Below, piece after piece: positions 11,606 through 25,349 of a stretch of 64,000 nt of DNA. The stretch is from positions 496,001-560,000 of the forward strand of contig WARS01000051.1 in the NCBI GenBank assembly GCA_008933995.1. Reading direction: 5' to 3'. Position numbers and translations under genes: made by a program. The notes under the pieces were generated by a model. The model saw only the letters and a list, made by a program, of their open reading frames with translations. It did no database searches and was not told the origin of the DNA. This DNA is from Datnioides undecimradiatus (lineage: Eukaryota > Chordata > Actinopteri > Lobotiformes > Datnioididae). Each line of letters begins with the position of its first letter. Position 1 is the first letter of the stretch.

Positions 11606-14600
11606 AAAAACAGAACAAGAGGAAATCGGGTTGATCAACAGTGAGAAATGTCGAGGAGAGCAAGAACAAGAAAGACGGCATGAAGATATTCATTTGCTCA
11701 GTGTTAATTTATTTTCAGAGATGTTCTTTGGTTTGAGGACACTTAATTGGGTCATTATGGCTGACTGCCAGTGCAGCGGTGTATTTATTCCTTTTATCTA
11801 ACACGTGGGTGGGAATGTAAAGGTCTCCCTGCCTCTCTTTCAGTTGGTTTTAAGACACTTTAGATGTCTGAACTAAGAAATCCATGTTTCCTCTGTGGTG
11901 AAGGAGGCATGTCAAAGGCAAGCTTATTTTTAAAGGGCTCCTCACATGGAAACATTTTTAATGATGAGATGTGACACTTGCAATATATTAACGTGTCTTG
12001 CTCTTGATGATTCATGATGTGCTGCTTGATCATTTAGGCATTGAGCTGATGCTGTATTTCAAATGGATTAATAGTCAGTACCTTGAATTCCTAGACCATC
12101 TACAATACAAACAAGAACAAATGCAGTGCAGAGATCTTAGCAGCTATTCTGTATGTTGTTTTCATGGTTTTGGTTTCATGTGCCCACGTTTTATGATGAC
12201 AGCCTATTAGAGTTCTTTTTTCACCCCTGTATGAAGGAGGTAGGAGTGCACGACATGAGATCTGTCCACACTCAGAGATTTTGCCAAACTGAAGTAGCTG
12301 TGACTTCAGTGGATTTTTCAGTGGATTTTTCAGAAAAAAATACTACATAACTATTAATTTTATCTTTGTCACAGGTGTGCTCTCAAATGGAAATTCATTT
12401 GTGGTGCTTTTTAAAAAAGAATTCAATTTCAGTATTGGTGTTTCCCTCCGGAAACATTGTGCCTGTTTCTCAGGAAAAAATGGGCAGAAATGTGTGTTAT
12501 TAGAAACTGAACTGGAAGCATTTACATTTGAATTTGAATTACCCAACATGAATAATTGCATTGGGAATAAATGTATGCGAATAGCATAAATTGAAGTTCT
12601 TGGTTTGGATGTGAATTCTGGTAAAGTTGACACTGGATGTTAAATCATGAAACTATATTTTATCCTCACTTCAAATTCTACTCCCTCAATACTTTGACAT
12701 TCATTTTCCATGATTCAAATTTAAACTAGTCCCAGGTCAAAAGTACACAGAATTAAAGGAGTGATATTTAAAGAGCCATGCTTGAATTTAGGCATGTAAT
12801 TATAGTACAATGATATTTTGTGGTAGTATTTGTCTGAAATCAACCCATCAATTTAAACATGAAGATGCTTCCAGAATGGCTGCCACTCAGAGCAGCAGCT
12901 GATTAGCAGAGATGCTGTTGCTGTGAAAAGACAACAAAACAGCCCATTCACATGTGGGTGGAAAAGAAGCACTGGGATGTGAATCACCAAAACAATAGCT
13001 AATGGGCTTCACTACAAAAATAAATGGATAAATAGATAAATAAAACAGATGTGTTGGATCAGATCATTATACAAAATGGCAGGACAAGCAAAAGCTACCT
13101 GTCCTTCAAAGAGGGCCAAATAAAGGGCTTTAAGGAGAGAAAGGAGGCTAAATGGTAATATAGAAAAACAATTTGACAAAATGCTGTGTGATATCCCATT
13201 GTGGAGGTTTTTAGATGCATTTCACCATTAAAGCTAATATTCTGTCATGGTATTGGGCAATATTATGATTAGGTTTAATTAAAAAAAAGCTGGAAATAAA
13301 TTGTAGCTTTAAATGACATAAACACAAAGATATTTCACATATATGAAATATGACAACATCATTATCAGGTGGACAAGCCACTGAGAGAGTGTAGCAATCA
13401 GAGAAATTGTTTTCCCTTTACTGATAGCTGCTGTATGCTCATGAATACAAGGCTTTGGAAGTGGCAGGCTTTGATGTACATATTAGAGAATACCAGGGAA
13501 GAATGGAGTTTGACACAAAGAAGTTGCTTTTAAGTCTGCCTGACGCCACTGATAGAAAGGAAAAGAGCCAAACGTTAACAATGTTATCGTAACCACTTTG
13601 CGTTACATACATTTTCTCAAAAGATGAATACTCAACAACCACCCTTTGATAGACTGGAGTGTAGTTTGGACAAATGATTGAATTAGATGCTATTAGCCCC
13701 AAATATTGTCTCCCGGTCTTTTGATATTCGGAAGGCTGGATGTCAGTCCAAAGTAGAATCAGTGAAATCTAAAAATGAAATATGACAGACGAGGTTTTGT
13801 AATTTAAGAAGGTTGTGCCATCTCATCTCCCTCAAGCATAGTTTCCTTTTTTTTCCAGCCCACAGCTCCCTTTGTAGTTTGTATCCCCTGTTGCGCTCAT
13901 TTGAATAACAGTGATCTCACTCAGCTGTTAGAACCCTTACCCATGTCTGGCACTGACAGGTTTCAGCATTTTGACTCATTTACGCTAATATTGTTCATGT
14001 GAAGTGGGATGATGTTTAGACTGGATAAGGGCCGGAGGTGAACATCACACAGATTTTTAAATTTTACTTTTTAAACTGACCTCTGGTATCACAGATTTCA
14101 GATTTCACCTCACAAATATTACATTGAATATCCACAGAGAAGGAAACATTCCTAAGACCGCATTACGACGGCATTACGTCCTTAATGTGGGCATAATGTT
14201 GCACCTTCCATGTCATTTTGTTCCCATTAACTTGCATTTTGAAGTAGCTATGAGCAGGCCCTTCCTCCATTAAGGCTTGTAATTAAAGCCGCGATGTGCC
14301 TCTGTGGGCCATTGTTTTTATAATTGATGCTGACCCTGGCTTTGTTCTCTGTTGACCCCCGAACGGCAGCGCAGGGCGAGGCAGCCATGAGATCTCAAGT
14401 CAGGGTAATTTGAGGTTAAATTAATTTGTGAAAATAACTGCTGTGATATTAATACATTTACACAACAAACTGTGAACAGTCCTTTAGCTCGCCATGAGAC
14501 TGGATTTGTACCTGACTTTAAAGCTATTTGTCATGTTTTTATTTTTAATAGCCCTTAAATTGCCATGTACAGCTGGCTTCACTGACCAAAGCTGTTAGAA

Positions 14601-15944
14601 ATTGTAAATGTGCAGTAGCCCATCACTTTATTAGACTTCCATAAAAGCAACAAATTTGTCCAGTTCAAATAACATGGGAAATTTCTTTCTTGGGAGAACG
14701 TGGACTTGAGGATAAAAATGAGCATGTATTGAATCAGTGATATCTGCTGTCATTGCACTATATTAATTTACAAATACAGTGGACAATGAATTTAATTTGA
14801 GATGGTCCAATGTTAGATGGGAATGTAAGATATATCTAGCAAAAAAGGAACTTAGCACAAAATAGACACCTCTGGTCAAACATTTTAGCTTGTTTTACCA
14901 CTGGCCACACCGAGCTACATGATGGGTGTCCAGAATGTGCTCTGTGTACGTGTAACCACTCCTGACGTTGATGTCACAGCCATGTTTTTCACTCTTCCTT
15001 CTGCTGGAGGAAGTACTGCTCTTATCAATTAAGCTGTCTAACAAGGCAGCATTAACAAAGCAGCTGCCTGAAGGCTTTCAGTTTACGTGTGCGACAGTGA
15101 TTGGCTGTTGAACAGAAAGCACTGCGAATGCGAGGCAGACCTACATACATACAGTATTGTGCCTGAACTCATCCTGCTACTCTGCTAACACGCCGCTTTC
15201 ATTACAAAGCCTGTGTAGACATTATGTAATAACCAGGAGTCTGGTAAACGCCATAAAGATTTACAGATAACAAATAATTCCTCTGTATTTGGGAAGTTTG
15301 TTGTCTCAATTGGATAATCCATAGATTAAGCTGTAAAAAGTCATATTCATATTAATAGTTGATTATATTAATTACACTTCTGGGAGATGATCAGCAGTCA
15401 GCTATGGTTTGCATCTGAAAAGTAATCTTCCCTAACCGAATCAGTAATATAGCGTAGGAGTGAATTTAGTTATCTTTTTTTAGCTTGTGACGGGAAATGA
15501 TATCTGGCAGTGTCACAGAAAATTGGATGTTATCTGTCCACATTTGCTGCCTGTTCTCTGGCAGTGGAATAAACACTATATCACCATTTATGAGGAAAAA
15601 TGGTTGATGCAGCAGCCCTTTTCCATTTGGCAGCGCCTTATAGAGAAGTGTTGAAAAACAGCTGCTTAGTTCATTACTGCTCACTACTCTCCAATTCACT
15701 TTCATCATCACTTTTTATTATATAGTATGTTGGAATAAAGCAGAAACCGGGGTCCCAGAGGAGCCCTGCAGTTAACCGGCCTGCACCCTGCATGTCAGGA
15801 AACACCCCCCACCCCTTCCACACACACACCTTTAAGAAAGGCGCCGTGACCTCAGGCGAGCCTCTACTGTAGCTGCAGAGTGAGAGAAAGAGAGAGACAG
15901 AGCTGCGTGGAGGGAATCTAGGCGTCAGCTTCAAACGCACACTG

Positions 15945-15956
15945 TCCTTTTTATAG
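15945..15956 (-). promoter_or_regulatory. TATA-box-like element on the - strand
   Basis: Read on the - strand this is CTATAAAAAGGA, close to the TATA-box consensus. Downstream on that strand (15910-15715) the sequence is locally GC-richer and includes a pyrimidine tract ending in CTGCAG. An AATAAA lies near 15715. No protein-coding frame with recognisable content follows. It may be a cryptic or enhancer-associated promoter, or chance. Confidence 0.2.
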
Positions 15957-18900
15957 CCTGTGGAGATGTTTTAACACGGTCTGCCATGAACAGATGCTAT
16001 TTTCCCCGACAGGCCAGAGTAATCTGGGTTTATCAGCTGTTGTAATTCATGAACGATAAGGGCTCAACACCCCTCTTAACACCACAACACCCATGAACTT
16101 GGCATTTTTTTTTGCTGCAGCTCTACATCATTTATAGCTAATGGCTTGAACATTGTTTTTCTATCAAATTAGGTTCAGACAGCAAAGGGCACTGAAATGT
16201 GAGGTTAAAAATAAATTTACCTTTCTGTGTCTCTATGGGCTTTGTGTTCATGTGTTTTTTAGAACAGCATTGCACACAGTGTACATAATTTACTGTGAAT
16301 ACATCAGGATCATTCCTGGAAGCCAAGTAATCATTATCTAGCCTATTCAGAGTTGTGTAATTTGTGTTGTACATAAGTAATTTTGCTTGAACACCATTAG
16401 AAAGTTTATTTAACTTGACAGAACATAAAGTATTATTAGTTGTCATTTTCCCCTTATTCCATTCTGTGGAATTGCACTCGTAGTGTTTTTTTAGATGCAT
16501 TTGTAGTGAAAGACTAGCACATCTTTATTTTACTGTTGCAACAATGTATTCCTTTGGGTGAAAAAGCATTCCAGCAGATTTGCTAGCTAATCTACACTGA
16601 TGGCATGAAATGCCAACAGCAGGAACAGTCTAAGTGATACTAATGTTAATGCTTCGTGGATGTTAGGATATGCTATACATAGCTCTTTAAATGTCCCAAA
16701 ATGCAAGTTGAGCGTGGCGGGACATTGAATCCAATGGTAATAGTTGTGGTAGGACGGTGACAGAACAGGGCTGGGGCAAAGAGCAGAGGACATCAAGGAG
16801 AGTCATACATCATGGTGATAATTGCGCTATCTCCCCACTGGCACCCACAGAGGAGGGAGGTGGAGTGACTTAGGGCTGAGTGCACGGCTGGGGAGTGGGG
16901 CGGCTGGCTGCCTGATAATTGAACTCCCAATTAACTTGTCCTGTATACATAAATAAGTATCGTGCTAATGAGGGGCTGTACCCCATAAGGCCGCCAGAAG
17001 AAGTTCCATAGATAACCTTATCAGCAATACGTCTGACTGGGACGACAGAGGCTGACAGAATCAAAGCCATGCCTTTTTGTCTTCACCAACCAACTGCACT
17101 GATAAAGTCTAATGAAGCCCTCCATACCTCGGGTCTTCATTGGATCTGATTGCTGAGATTTTGTTGGTGTTTATCGAAGCTGCTGTGTTACAGGTCCTCT
17201 GTTGCTGCTACTGTGCTGTTGGGACTTGGTGTTTGTAAAGTAGCTGTCGTTATCTTTCTATCATTATGGCTCTTTTTCCCCTCTCTTCTGCTAGTTACCC
17301 AATAAGCACTTTCCTCAATTTCAGTTTGTGTCAGTTGGGGTAACCTGCGGCCACAGATGGGAAGGCTACGGAAATCTTTCACTAAAGTGTATTGTTAGAA
17401 GTTTTAGTAGTAGTTTTTCCCCTCAAGTCACAGCGGTACTAAAAGTAATAACAGATTTAATTATGGTGTTCTCATCTAAAGAAAGTCAGTCAGTGCATAG
17501 TAAGAATTCATCAGAATTTTTTTTCCTAATAAGCCTGAGAAAACAAAAACTGCAGATTATTGCTCAAGTAGGGGGAATTACTAATAAAGCATCCAGTACC
17601 TGGAGGTAAATTGCACACTGACTCAACATATAAACCAAATTAACATCAATAGCACAAATAAAACCACAAATAATCACTAGTGGTTAGTAAAGAAGGTGCA
17701 CACGTTCGAAGAAAACCAACAATATCTAAGGTTGCAAGACATTTTGCGCACGTGCTGTAAAGGTATTCATGTCCTTTTTGAGTCGCCTGTAAGGTAGAAA
17801 AGGTTGATGTTACTTTCTAAATTACACTGAAATGAATTGGGTTTTCTAGTAGAAAAGTAAATGGCCAAAACCTTGAGTAACCCTATAAACTCCTTCTTAC
17901 TCTCCCTTTGTCTATCTTTGTGACTAATGCTTTTAATAAATATCTACTTTCTTTATCTTCTCCCCTTCTGACTAATCTGCTTTCTTACTCGCCCTTTTCC
18001 CACTTGTACTTTTTTCCTCCGACTACGAAGTCATGGCTTTTTGCTGGCTGAGCATTCCCAAGTTCAAACGACACATGCTCCTGGGCCTCCATTCTCCTGC
18101 TGATAGACTCTAAGCTTCCTCAAACAGACAGCAAAGCAAAAATCCACTATTTAGGCATGGGTGCCCAATATGCCTCAGTTCACCATACTTTGATCAAAGG
18201 ATGTTTCGCTACACGCTTATCTCATTCTCTCTTGCCATGTTGTCTTCTTATGTCTAGCTCTCCTGTTCGTTCTTACTTGAGATGGGAAGTAGACCATATA
18301 TTAATATACACTCCAAATAACAAATTCTGATCCAGTCTTCTGCACAAGACAAACACACAAACAAAAAAATTCAGTAACAACTGCTCCAGATGAGAGACTT
18401 CCTTAAGCCCCTAATCCCCTAATTCCTGGCCTTTTTTGCGCAGTATGAATACTTTCATGCAGATTGCTTCTCCTTGCAGAAGGAAAAAAGCCAGCATTAC
18501 TGGATAAGTGCAAGGTTAAGTTGCCTGACTCAAAGGAGCCTGTGAGTGTTAAGCACATGCAAAACATATTTGTTTTGACTTGTATGATGCAGTGGGGTGT
18601 GTAGTGTAGGATGTAGGTGGGCTCGGTGCAATCAAGCAACTGGCTTCCAGGGAGGGTGTCAATCTGATGTTTCCAGTCCACCACCTTCCTCACCCTTTTC
18701 TCAGGTGAGTCTTTACTGGCTTGAAGGTGCCTGCCAGCGTGATTGTCCGTCACATGCAATTAAAGCTTGCTCTTTACCCCTGCTGTCACTCTGCAAGTGA
18801 AAAAGTGAGCGAGAGGTCTGGCTCACACATCCCTGCCACATGTCACTTGCTATCTGTTCCCATTATGGTTGGGCCATAGGAGAAACAGTAGGCCCTAAAC

Positions 18901-21900
18901 AAAACAGGAAAAAAATGTTTCTGTGAATTCAACCCTTTTAAAGGATTTGCAATATTATTTTCTTATTGCATTAAACTGCATTGCTGTGTTAACCCTGTAT
19001 CACTAGAGCGTCACCATGTTACTATAGTATAAAATACTTAGAATTGACTATTATTGATCATTTTCACACTTTTATATAAAGGATTTTGTGAATAATAGAT
19101 TAGAAAATTGACATGAATCTCATTGCAACACACTGCTGGAGTACATTAGACGGCCTCTCTAATGCAGCTACAAAGCAAATCAATAGGAGATTCTCTGAAG
19201 GCTTGTATTTACTGTGTTGGCTATGCAGCATCAGTATCCTAATGTACTCACGTCAATGGCTTTAAATTTCATATACATAGATTTTTGAGTGCCCGGTGCA
19301 AAGCTTTATGCAATTAGGCTTGATTTCTTTTTTTTATCCTTTAAGGTCTCCTGACTATTTGTGTACTGTTAATTAACAGACAGGCAGCTACCCAAAGGCA
19401 ACAGTCACTAGAGAAGGGGGCATTATCTGCTGCACAGTCACATATGTTCTCTTTCAAAAGCTGCTCCTGCATCTTGCCATTCGCGCACTAAATGAAACCA
19501 TACCCCTGTAGAAATGTTTGTTCTTTGTAATCCATTAAATTAATTTGGGAACTTGATACTGTACCCAATTCTATTTTTCATTTCTCAATGGAAAGACTAA
19601 ATATGTGTTTTAGATCAGGAAAAAGACTTTAGAATCCAAAGCCAAAGTGTTGCAGCGAGGGGGACAATGAGGGACACATACATATTCATGAGGGAGGTTC
19701 TCGTGAATAAAACTTTGATATCTCTTGTGCATGGTTGCACATAAAAATGCTGTACTATATTACCTTAACTATTCCTCTAATGTCTCAGTCAGATGTGCCC
19801 TTATGTTCTATATCTAATAATGTTCTGTATTTCTCACTCATTTTATTAGAACACTTTGTAACCATGAAAGAACATTGATGGCGATCTTTTTAGTCCCACA
19901 CTCAGTTTTACAGTGGATACTGTAAACTACACATTGGCAGTAACTTAAGGCCTAAATAAAATATTTATAGTTTATTGCTTTTATTGTTCGATTATTAGTG
20001 CCTGGTACTTCTCAAGCATCTTTTTATATTCTACAGTTGGGCTTGCTTAAACTCTGTACAGCAAGTCAATTTTTCCTCTGAACTGAATGTTTTCATCTCA
20101 CCTTAAACATACTATTTTTAAGCTGTCAACTCTGCATGTGACCAACTGGATGACTTACGATTTTGTTAAACTCACTTCAAGCTGGATTGGTACAGCTAGG
20201 TTCAGAGCTAGTTGGTAAACTTTTTTCTCCAGCTGTAAAGTGTCATCAGTCAAATGACTCAGTACAATACAGTGAACAGTCCACTGGATGTCTATAAGCT
20301 GACAAGCCAGACTTATTGAACACAAAACAATTTGCCAAAGAGTTGACGACATACAGTAAGGTTCATAATTGCTACATTACATCACCTCCCCACAGACTGC
20401 CCACATTATATTTTCACTGACATATATATTCAGTCTGGCCATATTTTCCTGTCGAAGCTTGGCTACCCTCTCAGAAATTGCACAATGCTGTTGGGTCCCT
20501 GCACTTTAGTTTTAAACATTTCCTTAATTTAACTTTACCATTATAAGACAGCTTCAGTGTGGTCATTGTCAGTATTTTGCAGCTAGGCAACTTGAGGAAA
20601 CGTTCTAGAAAAATAGAGATCCCACTGTTGCCTTCAAGTTGTTTGTGCATTGACTCAAACAAGATCCATGGATAGGCAGGGAAGAAAGAGTGGGGGAAGC
20701 AAACAGCAGAGTGAAAAAGGCGAGAAAGCATGAAGGAGAGTTTGGACCACAGCGAGGCTCAGATGACATAGCTGTCAACACAGACCGTGGGAGAAAACCC
20801 TCGCCAACCCACAGTACCTCGTCTTGGGCTTCTACAACAATCAAACACCTGCCAGTTGAGCTTCAAAACGGGACTATAATCCTCATCCCTTTGCCAGTCA
20901 AAGGCCCCTGCTACTGTAATATGACAATATTGATATATGGAGTAGTGAAAGTTGTTAAAACTCCCATTGCGGCCCCTGAACTCAGACTGTGTGAGACTTG
21001 AGCCACCGTTGATACAGGTGCTAAATACCCTGCACCAAACTGTGGGACGCAAATTGGCCTTCAGAGACTACCTAACAGAGCTGAGGTGCCATCACTGCTG
21101 ATATCTGCACAAACAGGGTAGAATTCATTATTACTTTATAGATCTCCTGTGAACGGGGCTCATTCTATGACATTTATATATTTATTTAGCCCTCCAAACA
21201 GACGGGACCACCTATGGTGTTAATACAGCGCCGGCGACACCAAATTACTAGGAAATGAGGTCTGATTGCTGATGTGCCTGCTGCTGTAATGCCGTCACTC
21301 AAGTTGCAAGCTGTTTGTGCTTGTGGCTCATCAGAGCTCTCCCGCCTTGCTGCTGTTTAGACTTGACAACATCGAGGATAAAACTTCTACTTTATTTATT
21401 TATTTTTCCAATTTGCTTGAGCGTTTTTTTAATGAAATAACTAGGCTTATCGAAGAGCTGTGTTAATCTGACAATCTGTCCGGTTTTGCGAAAGCATGGG
21501 GAAGAAAGTGAGAGATTTGGGGCGAAATTGTGACATGATTCCCATCCTGTTCTCACTGACTAAGCTATGATTAAACTCGGCATGTTCCCTGCACAGGGCA
21601 ATAACCTGGTGCAGCCTAATTTCCCTACCCTCCCCCAAACCACCATGTTGTTCAGCAAACCAGGCAGTGACCAATAGCAGTCATAGCAATTAAAACCCAA
21701 ATAAGATGAACAAACTTGTTAAAGGTTGACAGAGAAATGCCAATAGGGCCAAGAATTCTCTTCGATTATACATCAAATAGGACGCAAGGGGGAGGTTTAG
21801 ATTCAGTGTGGAGAATCAGTTAGGAAGAATGACATAGAGCATGCTGAGAGTGCAGGGATGTAAAAAGAGTACTTTGACGTATCACTGGGCAGAAAGACTC

Positions 21901-24390
21901 TGCATGACATAACAGTGTGGCAGTGCTAGCGACAAAATCAACCATCGCCTTAAGAATAGGCTTATGTCTTTGATGGATTGCCCAGGGTGATATTTGTCAG
22001 GGAAAATGGAAGAGCTTCAGGGGCACACTGTGAGTGCTGGGGGGCAGCACACAGTGATGCCAGCCTGTAGATCGGGTGCCTGCTGTAGAATTACAATTAG
22101 GGGACATATGTGGGGAGTGTGGGTTTGTGCAAGGCCTCAGTGGTGGGGCTTTCAGCATGGCGTCTCTGTCTCACAGGCAGGTTGACAGATGGTATGGAAA
22201 TATTAACAGAAATGGAACAACAAAGAAAGGTTCAACAGGATTGTCTCTCACTGCGTAAGGAGACGTTTCACCTTCTTCTCCTCTGTACATCCAGTTCTCC
22301 CACCGACATAACTGATGTTTTGCCATACAGACACGGACCTTAATGACAGTTTTCAGTTTCATCAGCATCAATGTGATGATACGATAATGTGATGCAAGAA
22401 AACAGACTTTATTTTCACATTCTGAAATGATTATTGTAATTATTCAATCTCTCCATGCTCATGGAGCAGTCATCACAACATAGCGCCGCATTTATTCACA
22501 GCCATCCTTCCCAGCAAAAGGACTTAATCACACATTTCCATAAACACACAAACACATTGACACACATCCTCTGGCGTCACTGCTCACAAGCCGTGCTGGG
22601 AAGGTAAATATTGACTCATAGTCTTCTCATTAAAGGGCTTTTTAACTATCAGAGCCTGAAAAGGACATATAGTACACTAATTGCACGTGGTAGAATGCCA
22701 GGGGCAGTTTGTGCTGGTGATAATGGTCACCCTTTATCTTCTTCTCTCTCCCCTGTGTCTGCCTATTGCCAAGGGATAACTTAGACCAAAGGGTGGAATC
22801 AGATTAGAGGACATCCCGGATGTTGGGAATTACACGATTTCACTGTAAATGCAGAAAACATAGTTCATGTGAAAATAGGGTTAATCTTGTTATGCCAGGA
22901 GTGCATGCCAAGTTTATACAATAAGCACAGCTTCTAGTCCCATTTTCGTTGCCAGCTGTTGTCTCTGTATTCCACTAAGCCATGCATTTTTTGAACCATC
23001 TTTGCAGCTCAGAGTTGGAATAAACATAATGCCTTCCCCTAATGCTTGTTGTTTAGCCTTAGTTTAATTTAGGTCCTCCATAGCAACAAAGTCATACAAA
23101 GTCACCAGTATCAATTGTAAAATGTGAAATCCTATGAAAATGAGACTGCATAGTTAAAGATTTAGCTCATGAATACAGAGGCAAGAACAAGAGCGAGCAA
23201 GAGCAAAGAGAAAAAAGGATAAAAGAAATCACAATCCCAAAGAAAATTGTTCTGCTGTTCACATGTGTGATCAAGCTTAAAGATGCTATTACTCTATTGT
23301 CACTAGAGCTGTTCTCCCTGGCTTAACTCTAGAAGATGCACTGACCTTTTCAACACTTTACCACATCAGGTCTATTACACGCCGACAGTTCACCTCTCCC
23401 TTTTCCTTGTGAGAGGAGGATAATACCAGCTCCCCTTTTTATTGTGATGAAAAGGCAGAGCTGGCTTTAGTGTGATTTCATTTCCTCTACTCTTGGAGCT
23501 TCTATAGGCAGAAGTCCTGACAGTCACTTTACCTGAAAGCAATCACCAGGAACGACCGTTGCTTTAGTGTGTGATTGAATACCAATAAATCTGACCCTCT
23601 TTATTTCCCCTCGAACAAAGAGTAGTGGAGGGATGCCAGCTTGTACAGACAAGAGAGTGGATTATCTTCCCTGGTGGACTTTTAGCTTCATGATCCTGCA
23701 TCACAATGCAAAGCTTCCATCAAATATGTAGCGAAAGGGATTGATTGAAGCTGATACTGTAATCCATGTAATACTAGCAACATTTATATTACCTCAGCCA
23801 TTCGGTATGTCTCTGCTGCGCTGTATGACCAAGGATCTTCTGCTCTTTTCATTGCCACTGGAAGAGCTTAGAGCACTGAAATCATGGTGACTTAGAACGT
23901 CTGCCGTCTGCCTCCCACTGGAACTTCCATCCCGTCCAACTATTTCTACTCAGCACTGTTTTTTGTGTTTTCATCTTTACCACAAAGTGTTGATCTTGGC
24001 TTATGTATACAACAAGCCCAGACAATCACCATCTGCATCATTCTGCCGCCCCCCCCCCCGTGAGTTTGAGAGACTACGCTCTGACGCAAGCAGCTCAATA
24101 TGGCTTCCTGGGTGATTTTGTAAAGTAAGGGCAGATATTTTATTTTTGTGCTGTTAAGACAAAGAGGCTGTTTTTGGTCCTCGAAAGTTGAGTGAAATCC
24201 TAAAGTGAGTGGGAAAGATTTGCACCAGAAATAAGTAAATTCCCATGATACTCCCATGGCAACGAGACACAATAGTCGCACCCACTTTGCTGCTAATGAA
24301 TGATCAAACTGGTATTATCCTTTTATCCTCTCCCACTAGGGTGTTAACGCTGAGCTATGACTGTACTGGATCTTTACCAGTCTGACACAA

Positions 24391-24396
24391 TTTATT
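24391..24396 (-). terminator. AATAAA polyadenylation signal of the candidate nested gene
   Basis: A perfect AATAAA on the - strand lies 22 nt beyond the TAA stop codon at 24421-24419. The short 3' UTR is plausible for a compact fish gene. AATAAA is common by chance in AT-rich DNA, so it only supports the gene model and does not prove it. Confidence 0.35.
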
Positions 24397-24418
24397 ATAT
24401 AAATTCAAATAGTCTGCT

Positions 24419-24808
24419 TTAGTCACTCCCAACCATGAATACAGGAACAGACACACAAACGCTCTCTAAACTGGACACAGATGAGCCAGAGATGGATATG
24501 TTTACTCCGTCTGTCTTCAGCCAGGTTACAACTGTGATATGGCCTGGTTTTTCGGTAATGTGTGTGCAGTACTCTAGGTGTGTGTGTGTGTGTATGTGTC
24601 GTTGCACCGCACAGGTGGCGGGCAGCAGGGACGGGAGCAGGCCAGTGAGCAGGTAGAATACCACTGAGGTGGAAATAACACAGTCTGGACTCCTCCGCTG
24701 CTCGAAGAGGCCTGGCGTGAAATGCTGCAGGTAGTGCTGACCGCACACTGTTGCTCCCCCTGCGCTGGACAAAATCTGGTACAGGTGCATCTGTGTGGCT
24801 TTGTATAT
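24419..24808 (-). CDS. Candidate terminal exon(s) of an unrecognised nested gene
   Basis: On the - strand a strong acceptor (polypyrimidine then TGCCCAG) precedes 24808. From there one frame is open for 129 codons to the TAA at 24419, with GC-rich third codon positions over its first ~70 codons. That part includes a possible membrane segment (CVISTSVVFYLLTGLL). The first 201 nt (24808-24608) are also open in the frame that continues the upstream exon. A 76-nt intron (GT at 24607, CACAG at 24532) would then join 24531-24419 in phase 1. Its donor, GTGCAA, is weak. So there are two models: a read-through terminal exon whose frame does not match the upstream exon, or two phase-1 exons that do. 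An AATAAA follows. I recognise no family. Confidence 0.35.
   Translation of the reverse strand: MYKATQMHLYQILSSAGGATVCGQHYLQHFTPGLFEQRRSPDCVISTSVVFYLLTGLLPSLLPATCAVQRHIHTHTHLEYCTHITEKPGHITVVTWLKTDGVNISISGSSVSSLESVCVSVPVFMVGSD
24577..24594. repeat. Short GT microsatellite
   Basis: An imperfect (GT)n run lies inside the possible 76-nt intron of the candidate - strand gene. If the region is instead coding by read-through, it gives a His-Thr run, which argues for an intron. Confidence 0.8.
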
Positions 24809-25125
24809 CTGGGCAGGACACACAGGTATACGCTCTTATGAAAACAAAAACGAGCAAAGGAAAATGAAGATCTTCAATAAATGAGGTCTAAGGTCTGTCT
24901 GAAAAGTTGAGGTATGATTCAGCCCAGAGCTAAGATTTTTGTTCTACGCCTCCAAATATGCACACTCTGATTTATAGAAAAGGTTAAAACATTCAAAATA
25001 CTGATAATTAATGTTGAAAATAGTTATTTTGCTGTAACTTATTCAGAAAACAGCAATTTGGCTGCTTTTTCATTTGATCATTTGATCACTGTGTCCAGGA
25101 AGCTCCATTGTTCTCAGGCTTTTAC

Positions 25126-25324
25126 CTGTTGCCACTGACCAAAGCTGGCACACAATGCCCAGCTGAGAGGCCAGCTGCTGTTTCACTGGCATCCTGAACA
25201 TCCAGGTGTCATTGCCAAAGGCGATCATAAACTCGTAATTGTCCAAGACCTCCAGTTGTGTTGCAGGTTCAACCTCTGTGATTACACCAAGCAGTGCAGG
25301 TGGACAGATGAAGAAAGACAGCAT
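25126..25324 (-). CDS. Candidate coding exon of an unrecognised nested gene
   Basis: This - strand segment has coding-like codon use from 25273 to 25126, with a predicted glycosylation sequon (NDT) and many CTG, GTG and ATC codons. It ends at a strong donor, CAACAG/GTAAAA, at 25126/25125, in phase 1. Two starts are possible. An ATG at 25324 would give a hydrophobic N-terminus (MLSFFICPPALLGVI) that looks like a signal peptide. Alternatively the segment begins at an acceptor (TAATCACAG at 25276, or two bases later) after a pyrimidine tract, making it an internal exon. Joined to the downstream exons in phase 1, it would give a protein of about 170 residues with four cysteines after the signal peptide. 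The last residues before the donor faintly resemble a WD repeat (LWSVATG). I make no family assignment. Confidence 0.35.
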
Positions 25325-25349
25325 AAGTGAGAAAATCAAAAATGCTTAC

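Larger units (their letters stand above)
9517..24390. other. Presumed first coding intron of nrxn2, left part
   Basis: I find no neurexin LNS2 exon or other gene here. The stretch contains a long CT-rich tract (10170-10765), a GA-rich patch (about 11545-11605), a TATA-like element on the - strand (15945-15956), a C homopolymer near 24050 and AT-rich unique sequence. Short open frames occur throughout but look like chance. Conserved regulatory elements are likely in a neurexin intron, but they cannot be recognised from one sequence. Confidence 0.65.
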
